The notes: generated by a model from the letters alone, not told the origin. Positions 45,952-57,356 are shown, numbered from the stretch's first letter. The stretch is DNA of 64,000 nucleotides from Azorinus chamasolen (GCA_963576725.1 OY755242.1:27814358-27878357); one strand, 5' to 3'. A program made the numbers and translations.

Positions 45952-46206
45952 TAACCCTTTACTTCATGAATATTCAATTATTAAGAAATAACAATGTTAT
46001 AAAAATTAATTAGGTTTATTTTTATATTGGCACGTAAACGCAAGAAATGTTGGCCATGCCAGAAACTGTAGAATCAGACCTTTATTACTCCATAAGCAAA
46101 CAGAGCAGACCTTAATCGGACAGGTCCTACAGGAGCTGTCTTATCTGGGTCTACTCTGTTTACACTTGGGCATTAGAAGACATTTATGCATATGCCTTAA
46201 TAGGTA
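45952..46206. repeat. T1 (reverse)
   Basis: TTAACCCTTTACTTCATGAA to ATGCCTTAATAGG. Core CAGGTCCTACAGGAGCTG. Confidence 0.8.
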
Positions 46207-46242
46207 AAGTAACATTCATCTGCAAAAATGTTGTCAGGATGT

Positions 46243-46461
46243 TTAACCCTTTCCTCCATAAATACGCCTTTGCAAAAGTCACTGTTTGAAACCATTGTGA
46301 TAAATAGAGCATTTGCTCCTAAGTAGCAAATGCTCTATTTATCACAATGGTTTCAGAACTGCAAAATTCTAAAAAATTCCATTTCTCTAGTTAATGCTCA
46401 TTTTTGGTAGATTCATTCAAAGAGGTTGGGTCTAAAAATAGCCTATGAGGTAATGGGTTAA
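46243..46461. repeat. T2 full length
   Basis: TTAA at both ends. Cap GCTCCTAAGTAGC has lost symmetry on the right. A relic of the TTTAGCTCACC-type repeat follows (46462-46800). Confidence 0.9.
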
Positions 46462-46834
46462 GCTGACCTGAGCTATTGCTCAGAGTGAGCTATTCTGACC
46501 AAGCACTGTCCAGCTTTCAGCTTTTCATGATGATACAAATATCATCTCCTCTGAAAACATTGGATAGAAGTTGATGAGACTTGACATGGATGGTCCTCTA
46601 GACTACCAAACTTCAATGCAATTAATTGGTTGCTATTACCAAGTAGAAAAATGTTAACAGTCTTGTCTAAAACCACTGGCCAATATTCTGTATAAAGTAT
46701 TTAAGAATGAACCAATATTGACTCTCTGTTAAAGTTGTTCAAGCCATGGTAATTCCTAAAAACACATGTCTGCCTTCTGAAACCACTTGCAGGATCACTG
46801 TATATTTTTGTACAATTGTTCAATAGGAGATCCT

Positions 46835-47087
46835 TCACCCTTTCCTCCATAAATTCGCCTTTCTATGCCTCTGTGATAGTCACTTCTTGAAACCATTGTG
46901 CTAAATAGAGCATTTACTCCATAGGAGTAAATGCTCTATTTATCACAATGGTTTCAATACTACTGAATGGTTTCAATACTACTGAATTCTACAAAAAATG
47001 TTCCTTTTCTTATTAAGTAAATGCTCCTTTTCGGTAGATTTATTCAAGAGGTTGGGTCTAAAAATAGCCTATGAGGGCATGGATTAA
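46835..47087. repeat. T2 with symmetric arm changes
   Basis: CTTCACCCTTTCCTCC to GAGGGCATGGATTAA. Core reads GCATTTACTCCATAGGAGTA then AATGC: the same G:C pair changed to A:T on both arms. ATGGTTTCAATACTACTGA is duplicated in the right arm. Confidence 0.85.
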
Positions 47088-47265
47088 ATACCAAAATGGT
47101 TCAAACTGTTGTGATTCATCAAAAGACATACCTGCCTCTGAAATTACTTTCCAGATGTCAGTATTATTTTGCAGGAAAGCTGTTTAGGTACCGTAAACCC
47201 GAACCAAAATTGTACAACCATTAATATTTGTCTAAAAACCAGCGGCCAGCGGCTAGTTTTCCATT

Positions 47266-47640
47266 AACCCTTGACTCTATGAATAATTATGTAAGAAATA
47301 ATGCATGTATGAATATTAATTAGCTTTATATTTATAATGGCATATATATGACAAAGAAATGTGTTGACTCTGGTCAAAACTATACAGTCATATCTTTATA
47401 ATTACATAGCAACAGAGCTGACCCTGGTCACATGACTCGTTATAGGAGCCGTCCAGATCTAGGTCTACTCTGTTTGCAAAGTCACTAAAAGGATTTACAT
47501 GTATATAGATGTAATTCTTCAGGTACTGCCAAGGTATAAAAAACCTGTGTTCATATGCCATTAATACATAAATGCAACTAATAAATATTCATAATGTCAA
47601 GATAGCAACTTCTACAGAATACAATATGTGATAGAGTGTG
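47266..47640. repeat. T1 (reverse) and adjoining T1 half
   Basis: TTAACCCTTGACTCTATGAA to AAAGGATTTACATG, then a half T1 (TAGATGTAATTCTTCAGGTA to ATAAATATTCATAATG). Confidence 0.7.
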
Positions 47641-47656
47641 AAAATAGATAAATAGT

Positions 47657-48080
47657 TAACCCTTTCCAATATGAACATGTATGTAAGAAATAATAAGATC
47701 ATGAATATTTATTAGCTGAATTTTTATAATACATATAGTTTATAAACACAGGATATAAATTTTGCAATTGCAGAATCAGGCCTACAGTAAAACCTTTCTA
47801 TGACGGTCACTAAATTACATATATTATTTTGTATTAAAGCAGGTGGCTGCTTAAAGCAAGGTGAAAGTAAAACAGAACTCTCCTATAGAAGTGTTCTGTT
47901 TCACTTTCACCTTGCTTTAAGCAGCCACCTGCCCTAAATACCAACTAATTAACATAATTTAGTGGCCATGATAGAGAGGTTTTACTGTATATAATTTTGT
48001 AAGCAAATAAAGCAGACCCTGGCTTCTACAGGAACTATCTGATGTGGGTCTACTCTTTTTTATATGGAGTGAAGGGTTAT
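47657..48080. repeat. T1 (reverse) interrupted by P1
   Basis: TTAACCCTTTCCAATATGAA to GAATCAGGCCTA, resuming TATAATTTTGTAAGCAAATA to GGAGTGAAGGGTTA. It ends 58 bp before exon 4. Confidence 0.88.
47785..47987. repeat. P1 nested in T1
   Basis: Ends CAGTAAAACC and GGTTTTACTG, TA at 47783-47784 and 47988-47989. Core TCTCCTATAGAAGTG. Confidence 0.92.
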
Positions 48081-48137
48081 ATGTCAGCTGCAGAAACATT
48101 CTGCTGTATAGATCTAATTGTTTTCTTTTTGTTACAG

Positions 48138-48271
48138 ATCCATTTTTGTTGCCACACATGCAGGTGGACAAAGGGGCAATTCGTTTTGTTCTTAGTGGTG
48201 CTAATATCATGTGCCCTGGATTGACCTCTCCAGGTGCCAAGATGACAAAGGTCGGAAAGGACCAGATAGTT
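48138..48271 (+). CDS. MCTS1: MCTS1 exon 4 (start of PUA domain)
   Basis: The acceptor is TTTTTGTTACAG. The exon encodes (Y)[15 protein letters not shown], then [19 protein letters not shown] and [31 protein letters not shown] is the diagnostic core of the MCTS1 PUA domain, an RNA-binding fold. The segment [10 protein letters not shown] replaces human LYPAAVDTIV. The donor GTATCC after GTT is weak (phase 0) but is the only position that keeps the frame into exon 5. Confidence 0.95.
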
Positions 48272-48390
48272 GTATCCTTTTTTATATTTGTGTGTCTGTG
48301 GGGTAAACTGGAATAGTATATAATGTGTTTTTCAGGGTAGTTTGTTTTAGTTGCTTTTGCAGGGTGACGCTAAGGAATCACTGTTTTTAT

Positions 48391-48610
48391 ACCCACACAA
48401 TCTTGTTTGAGGGGGTATACTGGAATCGCCCTGTCCGTCCGTCAGTCGATGGTGTGGTCGGTCCATCTGTCCACATTTGAACATGGTAAGCTGGGTTCGC
48501 AAACTTCTCCCTCAGTTGTAAAGTTATTGACTTTATATATTTGGTATACATAATAACCACAAATAGTAGATGTGCCAGACGCAATTTCCATGTGTTTACT
48601 GCTGTGCATT
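48391..48610. repeat. bivalve-type GGGGGTATACTGGAATC repeat
   Basis: TGAGGGGGTATACTGGAATC then CCTGTCCGTCCGTCAG is a sequence type I know from many bivalve introns; a related piece lies at 49318-49380. 48611-49054 holds no gene. Confidence 0.6.
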
Positions 48611-49054
48611 GCAGAACTTTGAACTCCTCTTGAACTTTGAGTACTTTTTTAATCCTTTTGGCTTGAAATATGGGTATTTAGATTTGCAATCAAGGCTGCT
48701 GTGATAGTTCTAGTTCATCATATTCTGTCCCATTTGTTCTGTCAGGCTTTCACTTAATTTGTTATGACAGTTTTCAGTGGATTAGCAACAAAGACTTCCA
48801 AAGTGAGGACCATTACTACATGTTGAGTTATTCCACTTGTTTCTTCTAACATTTTCTCCCATCAGATGACACACACCAGGGCTGGAAAAATCCTAAATCT
48901 TTTACTAGTCCTGCCAACAGCATTTGTCTTATTTTACTTAAATTCATTGTAAAAATTTCTGAAATTATACTCGTCCTGCAGGAAAGTTACTCGTCATGGC
49001 GAGCGGAAGAGTGAAATTTTTCAGGCCTGCGCACTGGTCAGTACAATATGAGTC

Positions 49055-49305
49055 TTAACCCTTTCCCTCATATAAACGTGTTTTCATGCATCTGCAAACA
49101 GAGAAGACCTAGATCTGACGGCTCCTATGGGAGCTGTCTGATCAGGATCTGCTCTGTTTGCTAATGGATTTTGACAGATCTGTTTCTTTACTTTATTAAA
49201 TGACTACAATGCTCCACTTTCCATATTTTTAGTATTACTACATTGTTCATGGATTATCAGTAGATATTGAACTTTGGAATAAATATAGAACAGGGAAAGG
49301 GTTAA
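49055..49305. repeat. T1 full length
   Basis: TTAACCCTTTCCCTCATATA to GGGAAAGGGTTAA, 251 bp. Core GGCTCCTATGGGAGCT. Confidence 0.9.
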
Positions 49306-49429
49306 AATAGTACCCAATGCACATGGGTGCATGAGGTTATGCTGGAATCACCTTTTCATTCCATCTGTTTACCCTTCACCTCATAAGTATTAATAGAAGA
49401 ATTCATGACTTCATTGGCAGTATTCTTTA

Positions 49430-49703
49430 ACTCATTCCTTCATAGATTATTTTTAGATCAGACCTCTTTGAATAAATCTACTGAAAGGAACATTAATCAC
49501 AGAAAAGAATTTTTTATGCCCCCGTGACGACCAAGTGCCTTTTACAGAGGAATAGAAAGGAGTATTTAATCAGATCTATATTATTCCATAAGCAAAGAGA
49601 GAAGACCCTCATCAGACAGCTCCTACAGGAACTGTCTGATCTTGGTCTACTCTGTTTACAAAGGCATAGAAAAGAGTATATATATATGTGGAATAAAGGG
49701 TTA
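49430..49703. repeat. T2 half then T1 half
   Basis: T2 left arm TTAACTCATTCCTTCATAGA to CACAGAAAAGAA (49510), then the T1 hairpin (49580-49660) to GGAATAAAGGGTTAA. Confidence 0.75.
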
Positions 49704-50309
49704 ATGCTAGGAACATTAGCCAGTCCTTTTTCATCAATCAGATTCAAATTTTTGGTAGCATTTCATCATTTTTTTAGCCCAAGTAATTTTGGTTTGTGAT
49801 CACTTGTCATGTTTTACTCCGTTTCATAACCCTTTAAATGATGAAAACTTGTGCAAGAAATAATAAAAAATGGTACATATAGGGGGTATTCGGGTGACCC
49901 AAACTCAATCGTATGTATTTTGAAAGAGTTGATTGCCATGGTAATGGAATGGTGCTTCTAATTGGTCACATTGTAGATTTTTCTTTGATTATCCAGAAAA
50001 TCAGTATGTAGGGGTCTTTCGCTACCCTAAACTTAATTTCAGGTGTTTCCAGGTGGTTGCCTGTCATTGTCATTTAGATATTGTCAACCAATTTAGATAT
50101 TGGAACCCGTTACAATTAGATCTTGTTTTCACATTGTATGTATTTTGGGTGAATAATGAACATTGCAATAGACCTTCTCCATTGTTGCCAACAGTAGTTG
50201 TCTTTAAAAGTGGAAACATAATACAGAACATAACTGATATATAAAGCGCCATAGGATCTATTTTATGCATAACAGTAAACTGTTGCCCTGAATTGAGCTA
50301 CTACAGATC

Positions 50310-50538
50310 TTAACTCTTTCCTCCATATGCTATTTTAAGACCCAACTTCTTTGAATGAATCTACCCAAATTGAGCATTTACTAGAGAAAAGTAAAATTTT
50401 AGAATTTTGTAGTTTGAAACCATTGTGATAAGTAGAGCATTTGCTCCTATAGAAGCAAATGCTCTATTTATCAAAATTTTTGCAAGAAGTGGTTATTACA
50501 GAGGCGTAGGAAGGCGTATTTATGGAGGAAGGGGTTAA
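50310..50538. repeat. T2 full length, 100 bp before exon 5
   Basis: TTAACTCTTTCCTCC to GGAGGAAGGGGTTAA; hairpin with cap GCTCCTATAGAAGC. Confidence 0.88.
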
Positions 50539-50638
50539 AAAAACTAGACTTTTGAGGGGCAGATGTAGAGAGATATTGCAGTACATGTATTTCATTTGGA
50601 TATTCAAAAAACAAGCAAATACCTTAACCCTGAACTAG

Positions 50639-50706
50639 GCAATTATGGCAGAAGGAAAGGAGAATGCTTTGGCAATAGGAATCACAAAAATGCCAACTGA
50701 AGAAAT
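50639..50706 (+). CDS. MCTS1: MCTS1 exon 5
   Basis: This 68-bp exon lies between the acceptor GAACTAG and the donor GTAAGT. It encodes AIMAEGKENALAIGITKMPT then EE plus AT of an Ile codon, matching human [23 protein letters not shown] in the PUA domain. It is too short for simple frame searches and was found by homology and phase. Confidence 0.93.
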
Positions 50707-50789
50707 GTAAGTACATTAAATATACATGTATAGTCAATCCTCCTTAACTCAAATTATTAGTAAAGGAGAATTGAGAACATTTATTCCGG

Positions 50790-51235
50790 TCGCTCTTAAT
50801 ATTCTTAAAAGAAATCATGAAGTCATGAATGTTAATAAGATAATTTGTTATAAAAGCTCATAGACACAGGCATTTTTGGGCGTTGCAGAAACAGTAGAAT
50901 TTTAAATATACAGTAAAGTCCCTCTAATGCGACCACTAAATGAACAAACATGGCTGTCTTCATAAGCAGGTGGTCGCTTAATGCAGGATGTAAGTTATGC
51001 AGAAAGCTCCTATAGGAGCTTTCTGCATAACTGTCGTCCTGCATTAAGCTACCACCTGCCTTTGCCACTGTGAATTATGCCCCTTTTTGGTGGTCGCATA
51101 AGAGGGGTTTTACTGTATTATGTCATAAGTTAACAGAGCAGACCCTGATCATAAAGCTCCTACAGGAGCTGTCTGATCTGGATCTTCTCTATTTGCAAGA
51201 ATGTAGAAAGGCGTATTTATGGAGTAAGGGGTTAA
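50790..51235. repeat. T1 (reverse) interrupted by P2
   Basis: TCTTAATATTCTTAAAAG to GTAGAATTTTAAATA, resuming TTATGTCATAAGTTAACAGA to GGAGTAAGGGGTTAA. The left end is uncertain. Confidence 0.82.
50911..51115. repeat. P2 nested in T1
   Basis: CAGTAAAGTCCCTCTAATGC to GAGGGGTTTTACTG, TA at both sides. The hairpin arms and cap AGCTCCTATAGGAGCT are nearly perfect. Confidence 0.92.
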
Positions 51236-51561
51236 GTTAAATACCAGTAATAATACTTGTTGGAGAATTCAAGTTATGGAAATTGCACTGTACTTCAAGT
51301 ACCTAGTAATAGTTGTTATTCATCTATCCTTCACCTGCTGGAAAGGTGTGTATAGCTTTGCTCTTGTCCTGCCATGTGTATCTCCTGCTGACATCCTGTG
51401 TGGCATCTAGAGTGGTGTACACTGCTTGTTTACTAATAGATATAGGGTCATCAAACTTCATACAAATGTTTATTGAGATGAGTTGTGCACCTAGGTATTA
51501 GTGTGTGTATCAGTGAGTAACAACATAAGTATGTCCTCTGTCTTATGGACACAGTCTAACT

Positions 51562-51989
51562 TCACCCTTTACCGTGTAGCCTATTTTTAGATACAACCTC
51601 TATGAATAAATCTACTGAAAAGGATCATTAACTAGAGAAAAGGAAAAGTTTAGAATTTTGTAGTTTGAAACCATTGTGATAAATAGAGCATTTGCTCCTA
51701 TGGGAGCAAAATTTAATGCTCTATTTATCACAATGGTTTCACAAAGTGACTTCTACAGAGTCGTCAAAAGTTTACTCCATGAATATTCAGGCCAGAAAAA
51801 ATTTAATGAATATTAATTAACTGAACCTTTATAATGGCTCTACGAGCAAAATGTTGTTGAGTCAGATCTATATTATATCATAAGCAAACAGAGCAGACTC
51901 TTATCGAGCTTCTCTTATAGGAGTCATCTGATATGGGTCTACTCTGTTTGAAAGGTGTTGAAAGGCGTATTAATGGAGGAAAGGGTTGA
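51562..51989. repeat. T2 (reverse) fused to T1 (reverse)
   Basis: T2 from TTCACCCTTTACCGTG with the hairpin at 51668-51750 (right arm carries an AAATTT insertion) to GAGTCGTCAAAAG. It joins TTTACTCCATGAATATTCAG of T1 and ends GGAGGAAAGGGTTGA. Confidence 0.8.
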
Positions 51990-52032
51990 CCTTTGTCCTG
52001 CCATAAAAATCAGTCTGCACTATCTTCCTAGA

Positions 52033-52720
52033 CATTCAATTTTTAGCTCACCAGAGCACAAAGTGCTCAGAGTGAGCTTTAGTGATCGCCTGATGTCTGG
52101 CGTGCATCGTTTGTCATTCGTCTTCCGTCGTCAACAATTTGAACCTTTAATTTCTCCTCTGAATCTACAGGGTTCTCAGCTTTCATATTTGGCACATAGC
52201 ATCACCTACAAAAGTTATATAAATTATGGCCCTGTGGTCAAAATTGGCCCCGCCCCAGGGGTAGCCAGTTTTCAATGGAAACATATAGTGAAAATTTTGA
52301 AAATCTTCTCATGAAACTGGAAGGTTCTCAGCTTTAATATTTTACACATAGCTTCATGTTCAGGTCCTCTACAAAAGTTATATAAATTATGTCCCTGTGG
52401 TCAAAATTGGCCCGCACCAGTGGTGGCCAGATTGCAATAGAAACATATAGTGAAGACTTTGAAAATCTTCTCCTCTGAAACTGGAAGGTTCTCAGCTTCA
52501 TACCGGTATTTGGCAGATAGCCGGTAGATTTGGCAGATAGCATCATGTTCAGGTCCTCTACAAAAGTTATATAAATAATGCCCCTGGGGTCAAAATTGGC
52601 CCCGCCCCAGTGTTTGCTAGTTTTCAACTTTTGTATAGAAACAGATAGTGAAAACTTTGAAAATCTCCTCTGATTGTGACAATTTGTCTGGTGAGCGATA
52701 TCAGGGCCATTCTGGCCCTC
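52033..52720. repeat. TTTAGCTCACCAGAGC molluscan repeat
   Basis: Internal tandem blocks of about 150 bp (CTGGAAGGTTCTCAGCTT, TTCAGGTCCTCTACAAAAGT, CCCTGGGGTCAAAATTGG) end at TGGTGAGCGATATCAGGGCC. Fragments also occur at 46462 and, reversed, at 55745-55880. Frames in it are not genes. Confidence 0.75.
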
Positions 52721-52869
52721 TGATTTTAGAAACTACTGATCGAATGTCAAACAGTGTCGATCCTGATGAGATGTTCAAGTTACTTATGTGTGCATGCATC
52801 CGCAGGCAATAGTGCTTCTACTAAATAACTCTTTTATGCTTTGTCTGCTATCAGATAGTTTCACACACA

Positions 52870-53093
52870 TTAACCCATTACCTCATATTGACGCTTTTGT
52901 AAAAGTCACTTTCTGAAACCATTGTGATAAATAGAGCATTTGCTCCATAGGAGCAAATGCTCTATTTATCACAATGGTTTCAATACTACACAAATCTAAA
53001 AAAAATCCTTTCCTCTAGTTAATGCTCCTTTTCAATAGATGTATTCAAAGAGGTCGGATCTAAAAAAAAATAGCCTATGAGGTCATGGATTAA
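52870..53093. repeat. T2 full length
   Basis: TTAACCCATTACCTC to GGTCATGGATTAA. Cap GCTCCATAGGAGC; perfect hairpin 52912-52982. Confidence 0.92.
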
Positions 53094-53224
53094 CTATACT
53101 ATACTATGTAACTTGTATAATACGAATGACTGGGCTATCTTCAACTGTCAAAGTTGATAAAATGTAAATGATAGAGCAGTGTTGATTCCACTTCGTTAGT
53201 TTACAGTGACTTCTCCAATGTTCA

Positions 53225-55112
53225 AATAATATCACATATGTATTACCCATAACCTGAATAATATCGCATACATATTACCCATAACCTGAATAATATCGCA
53301 TACATATTACCCATAACCTGAATAATATCACATATGTATTACCCATAACCTGAATCATATCACATACATATTACCCATAACCTGAATAGTATCACATACC
53401 TATTACCCATAACCTGAATAATATCACATACGTATTACCCATAACCTGTATAATATCACATACGTATTACCCATAACCTGTATAATATCACATACATATT
53501 ACCCATAACCTGTATAATATCACATACGTATTACCCATAACCTGTATAATATCACATACATATTACCCATAACCTGAATAATATCACATATGTATTACCC
53601 ATAACCTGAATCATATCACATACATATTACCCATAACCTGAATAGTATCACATACCTATTACCCATAACCTGAATAATATCACATACGTATTACCCATAA
53701 CCTGTATAATATCACATACGTATTACCCATAACCTGTATAATATCACATACATATTACCCATAACCTGTATAATATCACATACGTATTACCCATAACCTG
53801 TATAATATCACATACATATTACCCATAACCTGTATAATATCACATACGTATTACCCATAACCTGAATAATATCACATACATATTACCCATAACCTGTATA
53901 ATATCACATACGTATTACCCATAACCTGAATAATATCACATACATATTACCCATAACCTGAATAATATCACATACCTATTAACCTGAATAATATCACATA
54001 CATATTACCCATAACCTGTATAATATCACATACATATTACCCATAACCTGTATAATATCACATACATATTACCCACATACATATTACCCATAACCTGAAT
54101 AAAATCACATACATATTACCCATAACCTAAATAATATCACATACCTATTACCCATAACCTGAATAATATCGCATACATATTACCCATAACCAGAATAAAA
54201 TCACATACCTATTACCCATAACCTGAATAATATCGCATACATATTACCCATAACCTGAATAATATCACATACATATTACCCATAACCTGAATAATATCAC
54301 ATACCTATTACCCATAACCTGAAAAATATCGCATACATATTACCCATAACCTGAATAATATCACATACATATTAACCATAACCTGAATAATATCACATAC
54401 ATATTACCCATAACCTGTATAATATCACATACCTATTACCCATAACCTGAATAATATCACATACCTATTAACCATAACCTGAATAATATCGCATACATAT
54501 TACCCATAACCTGAATAATATCACATACATATTACCCATAACCTGAATAATATCACATACATATTACCCATAACCTGAATAATATCACATACCTATTAAC
54601 CATAACCTGAATAATATCGCATACATATTGACCATAACCTGTATAATATCACATACCTATTACCCATAACCTGAATAATATCACATACATATTACCCATA
54701 ACCTGTATAATATCACATACCTATTACCCATAACCTGAATAATATCACATACCTATTAACCTGAACGATAGCACATTACTTATGAACCATAACCTGAATA
54801 ATATCACATACCTATTACCCATAACCTGAATAATATCACATACCTATTACCCATTACCTGAATAATATCACATACCTATTACCCATAACCTGAATAAAAT
54901 CACATGCATATTAACCATAACCTGAACCTGAATAATATCTCATACCTATTAACCATAACCTGAATAATATCACATACATATTACCCATAACCTGAATAAT
55001 ATCATATACATATAACCCATAACCTGAATAATATCACATACCTATTAACCACTAACCTGAATAATGTCACATACCTATTACCCATAACCTGAATAATATC
55101 ACATACATATTA
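53225..55112. repeat. 32-bp minisatellite in MCTS1 intron 5
   Basis: About 59 units of AATATCACATACATATTACC plus CATAACCTGAAT. Point variants (CATACG, CATACC, TGTATAAT) repeat in blocks. A 256-bp higher-order block (8 units) at 53331-53586 is copied at 53587-53842. The array continues at 56509-56740 after a transposon. Confidence 0.95.
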
Positions 55113-56508
55113 CAGGGTTCCCACGGACAGGGAAAAGTCAGGGAAAAAGGGGTTTTTTTCAAGGTCAGGGAAAAGTCAGGGAATTTTTTAATTGGTCAGG
55201 GAAATTTGAAAATTTGGCAAAAGTCAGGGAAAAGTCAGGGAAATTTGGAACCAAAGGATGAGGGTTGAGGAAATATGTCAAAAAGGAGAAAGAATGAAAA
55301 TAACAGGCTAAGGCAGTTTCTTCAATTTTGACCAAACCAAATATCTTTATACATCTTTGATTAGCTTTGTATATTTCACATCCAAATTTTATAGTATATC
55401 TGTCATGAAGTCTGTTAAAACAAAATCATTGGAGAATTTTGGCACCTCTGCAAGACTCCAGCATCCATTTTGACAGCAGTGCTAGAATAGGGCAGCTGCT
55501 AGATATTGGACATTCTACTGTAGTGTCTTCACTTGTTAGGACAGGCTGGGCAGCAGTGCTAGATATTGGACATTCTACTGTACTGTCTTCACTTGTAAGG
55601 GCAGCAATATTTTGTCTGCTATTATGAAAACAATGAAAATGCAGACCCTTTTCTGGCGTCTACAGAGACCCGTTAAAAGGACCTATTTTTCCCAATTTTG
55701 GAAAAACATCCCAAGTGATGCAAAATTTTGATTAAATTGCAAAACAAGAGGGCCTGAAAGGCCCTGATATCGCTCACCAGATATCAGAGGAGAAGATTTT
55801 CAAAGTTTTCACTATGTGTTTCTATAGAAAACTAGCCGGCCCTGGGGCAGGGCCAATTTTGACCCCATTTTAATAGCATGCTATTTCAGTGTCTTACACA
55901 CTATATGTACTATTTTAAAATTCAGCTTACACAGAAAAACTAAAAGATTAACCCTTTCCACCATCAATACACATTTTATCACCTTTGCAAACAGAATAGA
56001 CCCATAGGAGCTGCCTGATCAGTGTCTACTCTCTTTGCTAGGAAACTATCATAAATCTGAATTTTTACTTTAGTTTACTGCCAAAATATTTCTTAACTTT
56101 GCTTAAAAATAAATTTTTACTTAATTATATATTCATAGTAGATGGAGTCTCTAATAAAAATTCATGGAGGAAAGGGTTAAGAGAGGTAGAAAAGATTCAA
56201 GAGACTTTATACTCAGGGTGCATAGTAGGACATGTTTGGCATCATGCATGTTACATACAGTATTGAGCAATTAAGAATGAAAAAGTCAAAAACATTTTTA
56301 AAATGATCAAAACACTACTGCTGTATATATAGTTGTCATAAAGAGAGAGGTGGTAAGGATTGGCTGATGGGGAGGACGGAGGCCAACATTTATTGATCAT
56401 GCTCATAGATGACCAATTAAACTTCTGTTAACATGGGGTCAGGGAAAATTGAAATTCGGTCAGGGAAAAGTCAGGGAATTTTGTTTTTTCTGTTTTGTGG
56501 GAACCCTG
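55113..56508. mobile_element. 1.4-kb CAGGG-ended DNA transposon, non-autonomous
   Basis: Terminal repeats CAGGGTTCCCAC and GTGGGAACCCTG are perfect over 12 bases, with AAAGTCAGGGAA subterminal repeats inside both ends. The array flanks share TATTA at 55108-55112 and 56509-56513. No transposase frame is present. Superfamily unresolved: CAGGG ends suggest hAT, but an 8-bp duplication is not seen. It contains a tandem repeat (55486-55611), a piece of the TTTAGCTCACC repeat and a T1. Confidence 0.88.
55948..56180. repeat. T1 nested in the CAGGG transposon
   Basis: TTAACCCTTTCCACCATCAA to GGAGGAAAGGGTTAA. The left hairpin arm has lost TCAGACGGCTCC. Confidence 0.88.
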
Positions 56509-56740
56509 TATTACCCTTAACCTGAATAATATCACATACCTATTACCCATAACCTGAATAATATCACATACCTATTAACCATAACCTGAATAATATCACA
56601 TACATATTACCCATAACCTGAATAATATCACATACCTATTACCCATAACCTGAATAATATCACATACCTATTAACTATAACCTGAAAAATATCACAAACA
56701 AATGTACCTATTACCCGTAACCTGATTGTGTCTTGTGCAT
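56509..56740. repeat. 32-bp minisatellite, right part
   Basis: About 7 units continuing the array left of the transposon, in register apart from the TATTA duplication. It ends 112 bp before exon 6. Confidence 0.93.
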
Positions 56741-56852
56741 AGTACTTAGGCTGATATCTTTAGTGTCATGGTAGCAGCAGCTGGTTTGTAAAAATATAAA
56801 TGATGTGTAATCCTTTACTACAGACTTATTTTAGCTCTTGTATTGTTTTCAG

Positions 56853-56934
56853 ATTGGACAAAAATAAGGGGATTGGAGTGGACAATATACATTACCTGAA
56901 TGATGGACTTTGGAATATGAAACCAGTGAAATAA
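56853..56934 (+). CDS. MCTS1: MCTS1 exon 6 (C-terminus and stop)
   Basis: The acceptor TATTGTTTTCAG precedes A TTG GAC AAA AAT AAG. The exon encodes [20 protein letters not shown] then NMKPVK and TAA, against human [24 protein letters not shown]. The full spliced product is 182 residues. The family acts with DENR in recycling the 40S subunit and re-initiating translation. No clear AATAAA signal was seen in the first 60 bases of 3'UTR, and a T1 element begins 66 bases after the stop. Confidence 0.95.
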
Positions 56935-56999
56935 TGCTCAGCCCCTTTTTAGACAACATCTGTTAATATTATTATTCTCGAAACAGCTGCATGTTGGAT

Positions 57000-57195
57000 T
57001 TAACCCTTTCCCTATATAATGACATCATGAATATTAATTAGCTGAATTTTTAAAATGGCATATGGACACATCTATTATGACTTTATATGCACACAGAGCA
57101 GACCCAGGTCAGATGGATCCTACATGAGCCGTATGGTCTTGGTCTACTCAGTTTGCTAAGGCGTGAAAATGCATTTGTATGATGGAAAGGTTTAA
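57000..57195. repeat. T1 (reverse)
   Basis: TTAACCCTTTCCCTATATAA to GATGGAAAGGTTTAA. Core GGATCCTACATGAGCC. Confidence 0.82.
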
Positions 57196-57356
57196 AATGA
57201 TACGCTAATAGTCAGCAGAAAATTTGTAAAACTATAATTTACTGTAAACATACTTCAGGTCAGTTTCTAAATGATTTTTCCTGTCATAAAAAGTAGTTTA
57301 TACGAAGGAAGAGGTTAAATATAGACTTATGGCGTATGTATGATCTGAAAGCCAAT

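Larger units (their letters stand above)
40168..56934 (+). other. MCTS1: MCTS1 gene span (6 coding exons)
   Basis: Introns are 40179-43125, 43279-45561, 45663-48137, 48272-50638 and 50707-56852, all GT-AG. No frameshift or stop interrupts the spliced frame, so the gene appears intact. Intron 1 holds a 1-kb foldback, introns 2-5 hold T1, T2, P1 and P2 elements, and intron 5 holds a minisatellite with a transposon inside it. Several MITEs stop 18-60 bases from splice sites, which marks how little intron is needed for splicing here. Confidence 0.93.

Noticed and set aside
53225..55112. CRISPR-like array
   Set aside because: Units are directly tandem with no unique spacers, in an animal intron. 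It is a minisatellite.
55113..56508. Autonomous hAT transposon
   Set aside because: CAGGG ends suggest hAT, but no transposase frame and no 8-bp duplication is visible, only a 5-base TATTA match.
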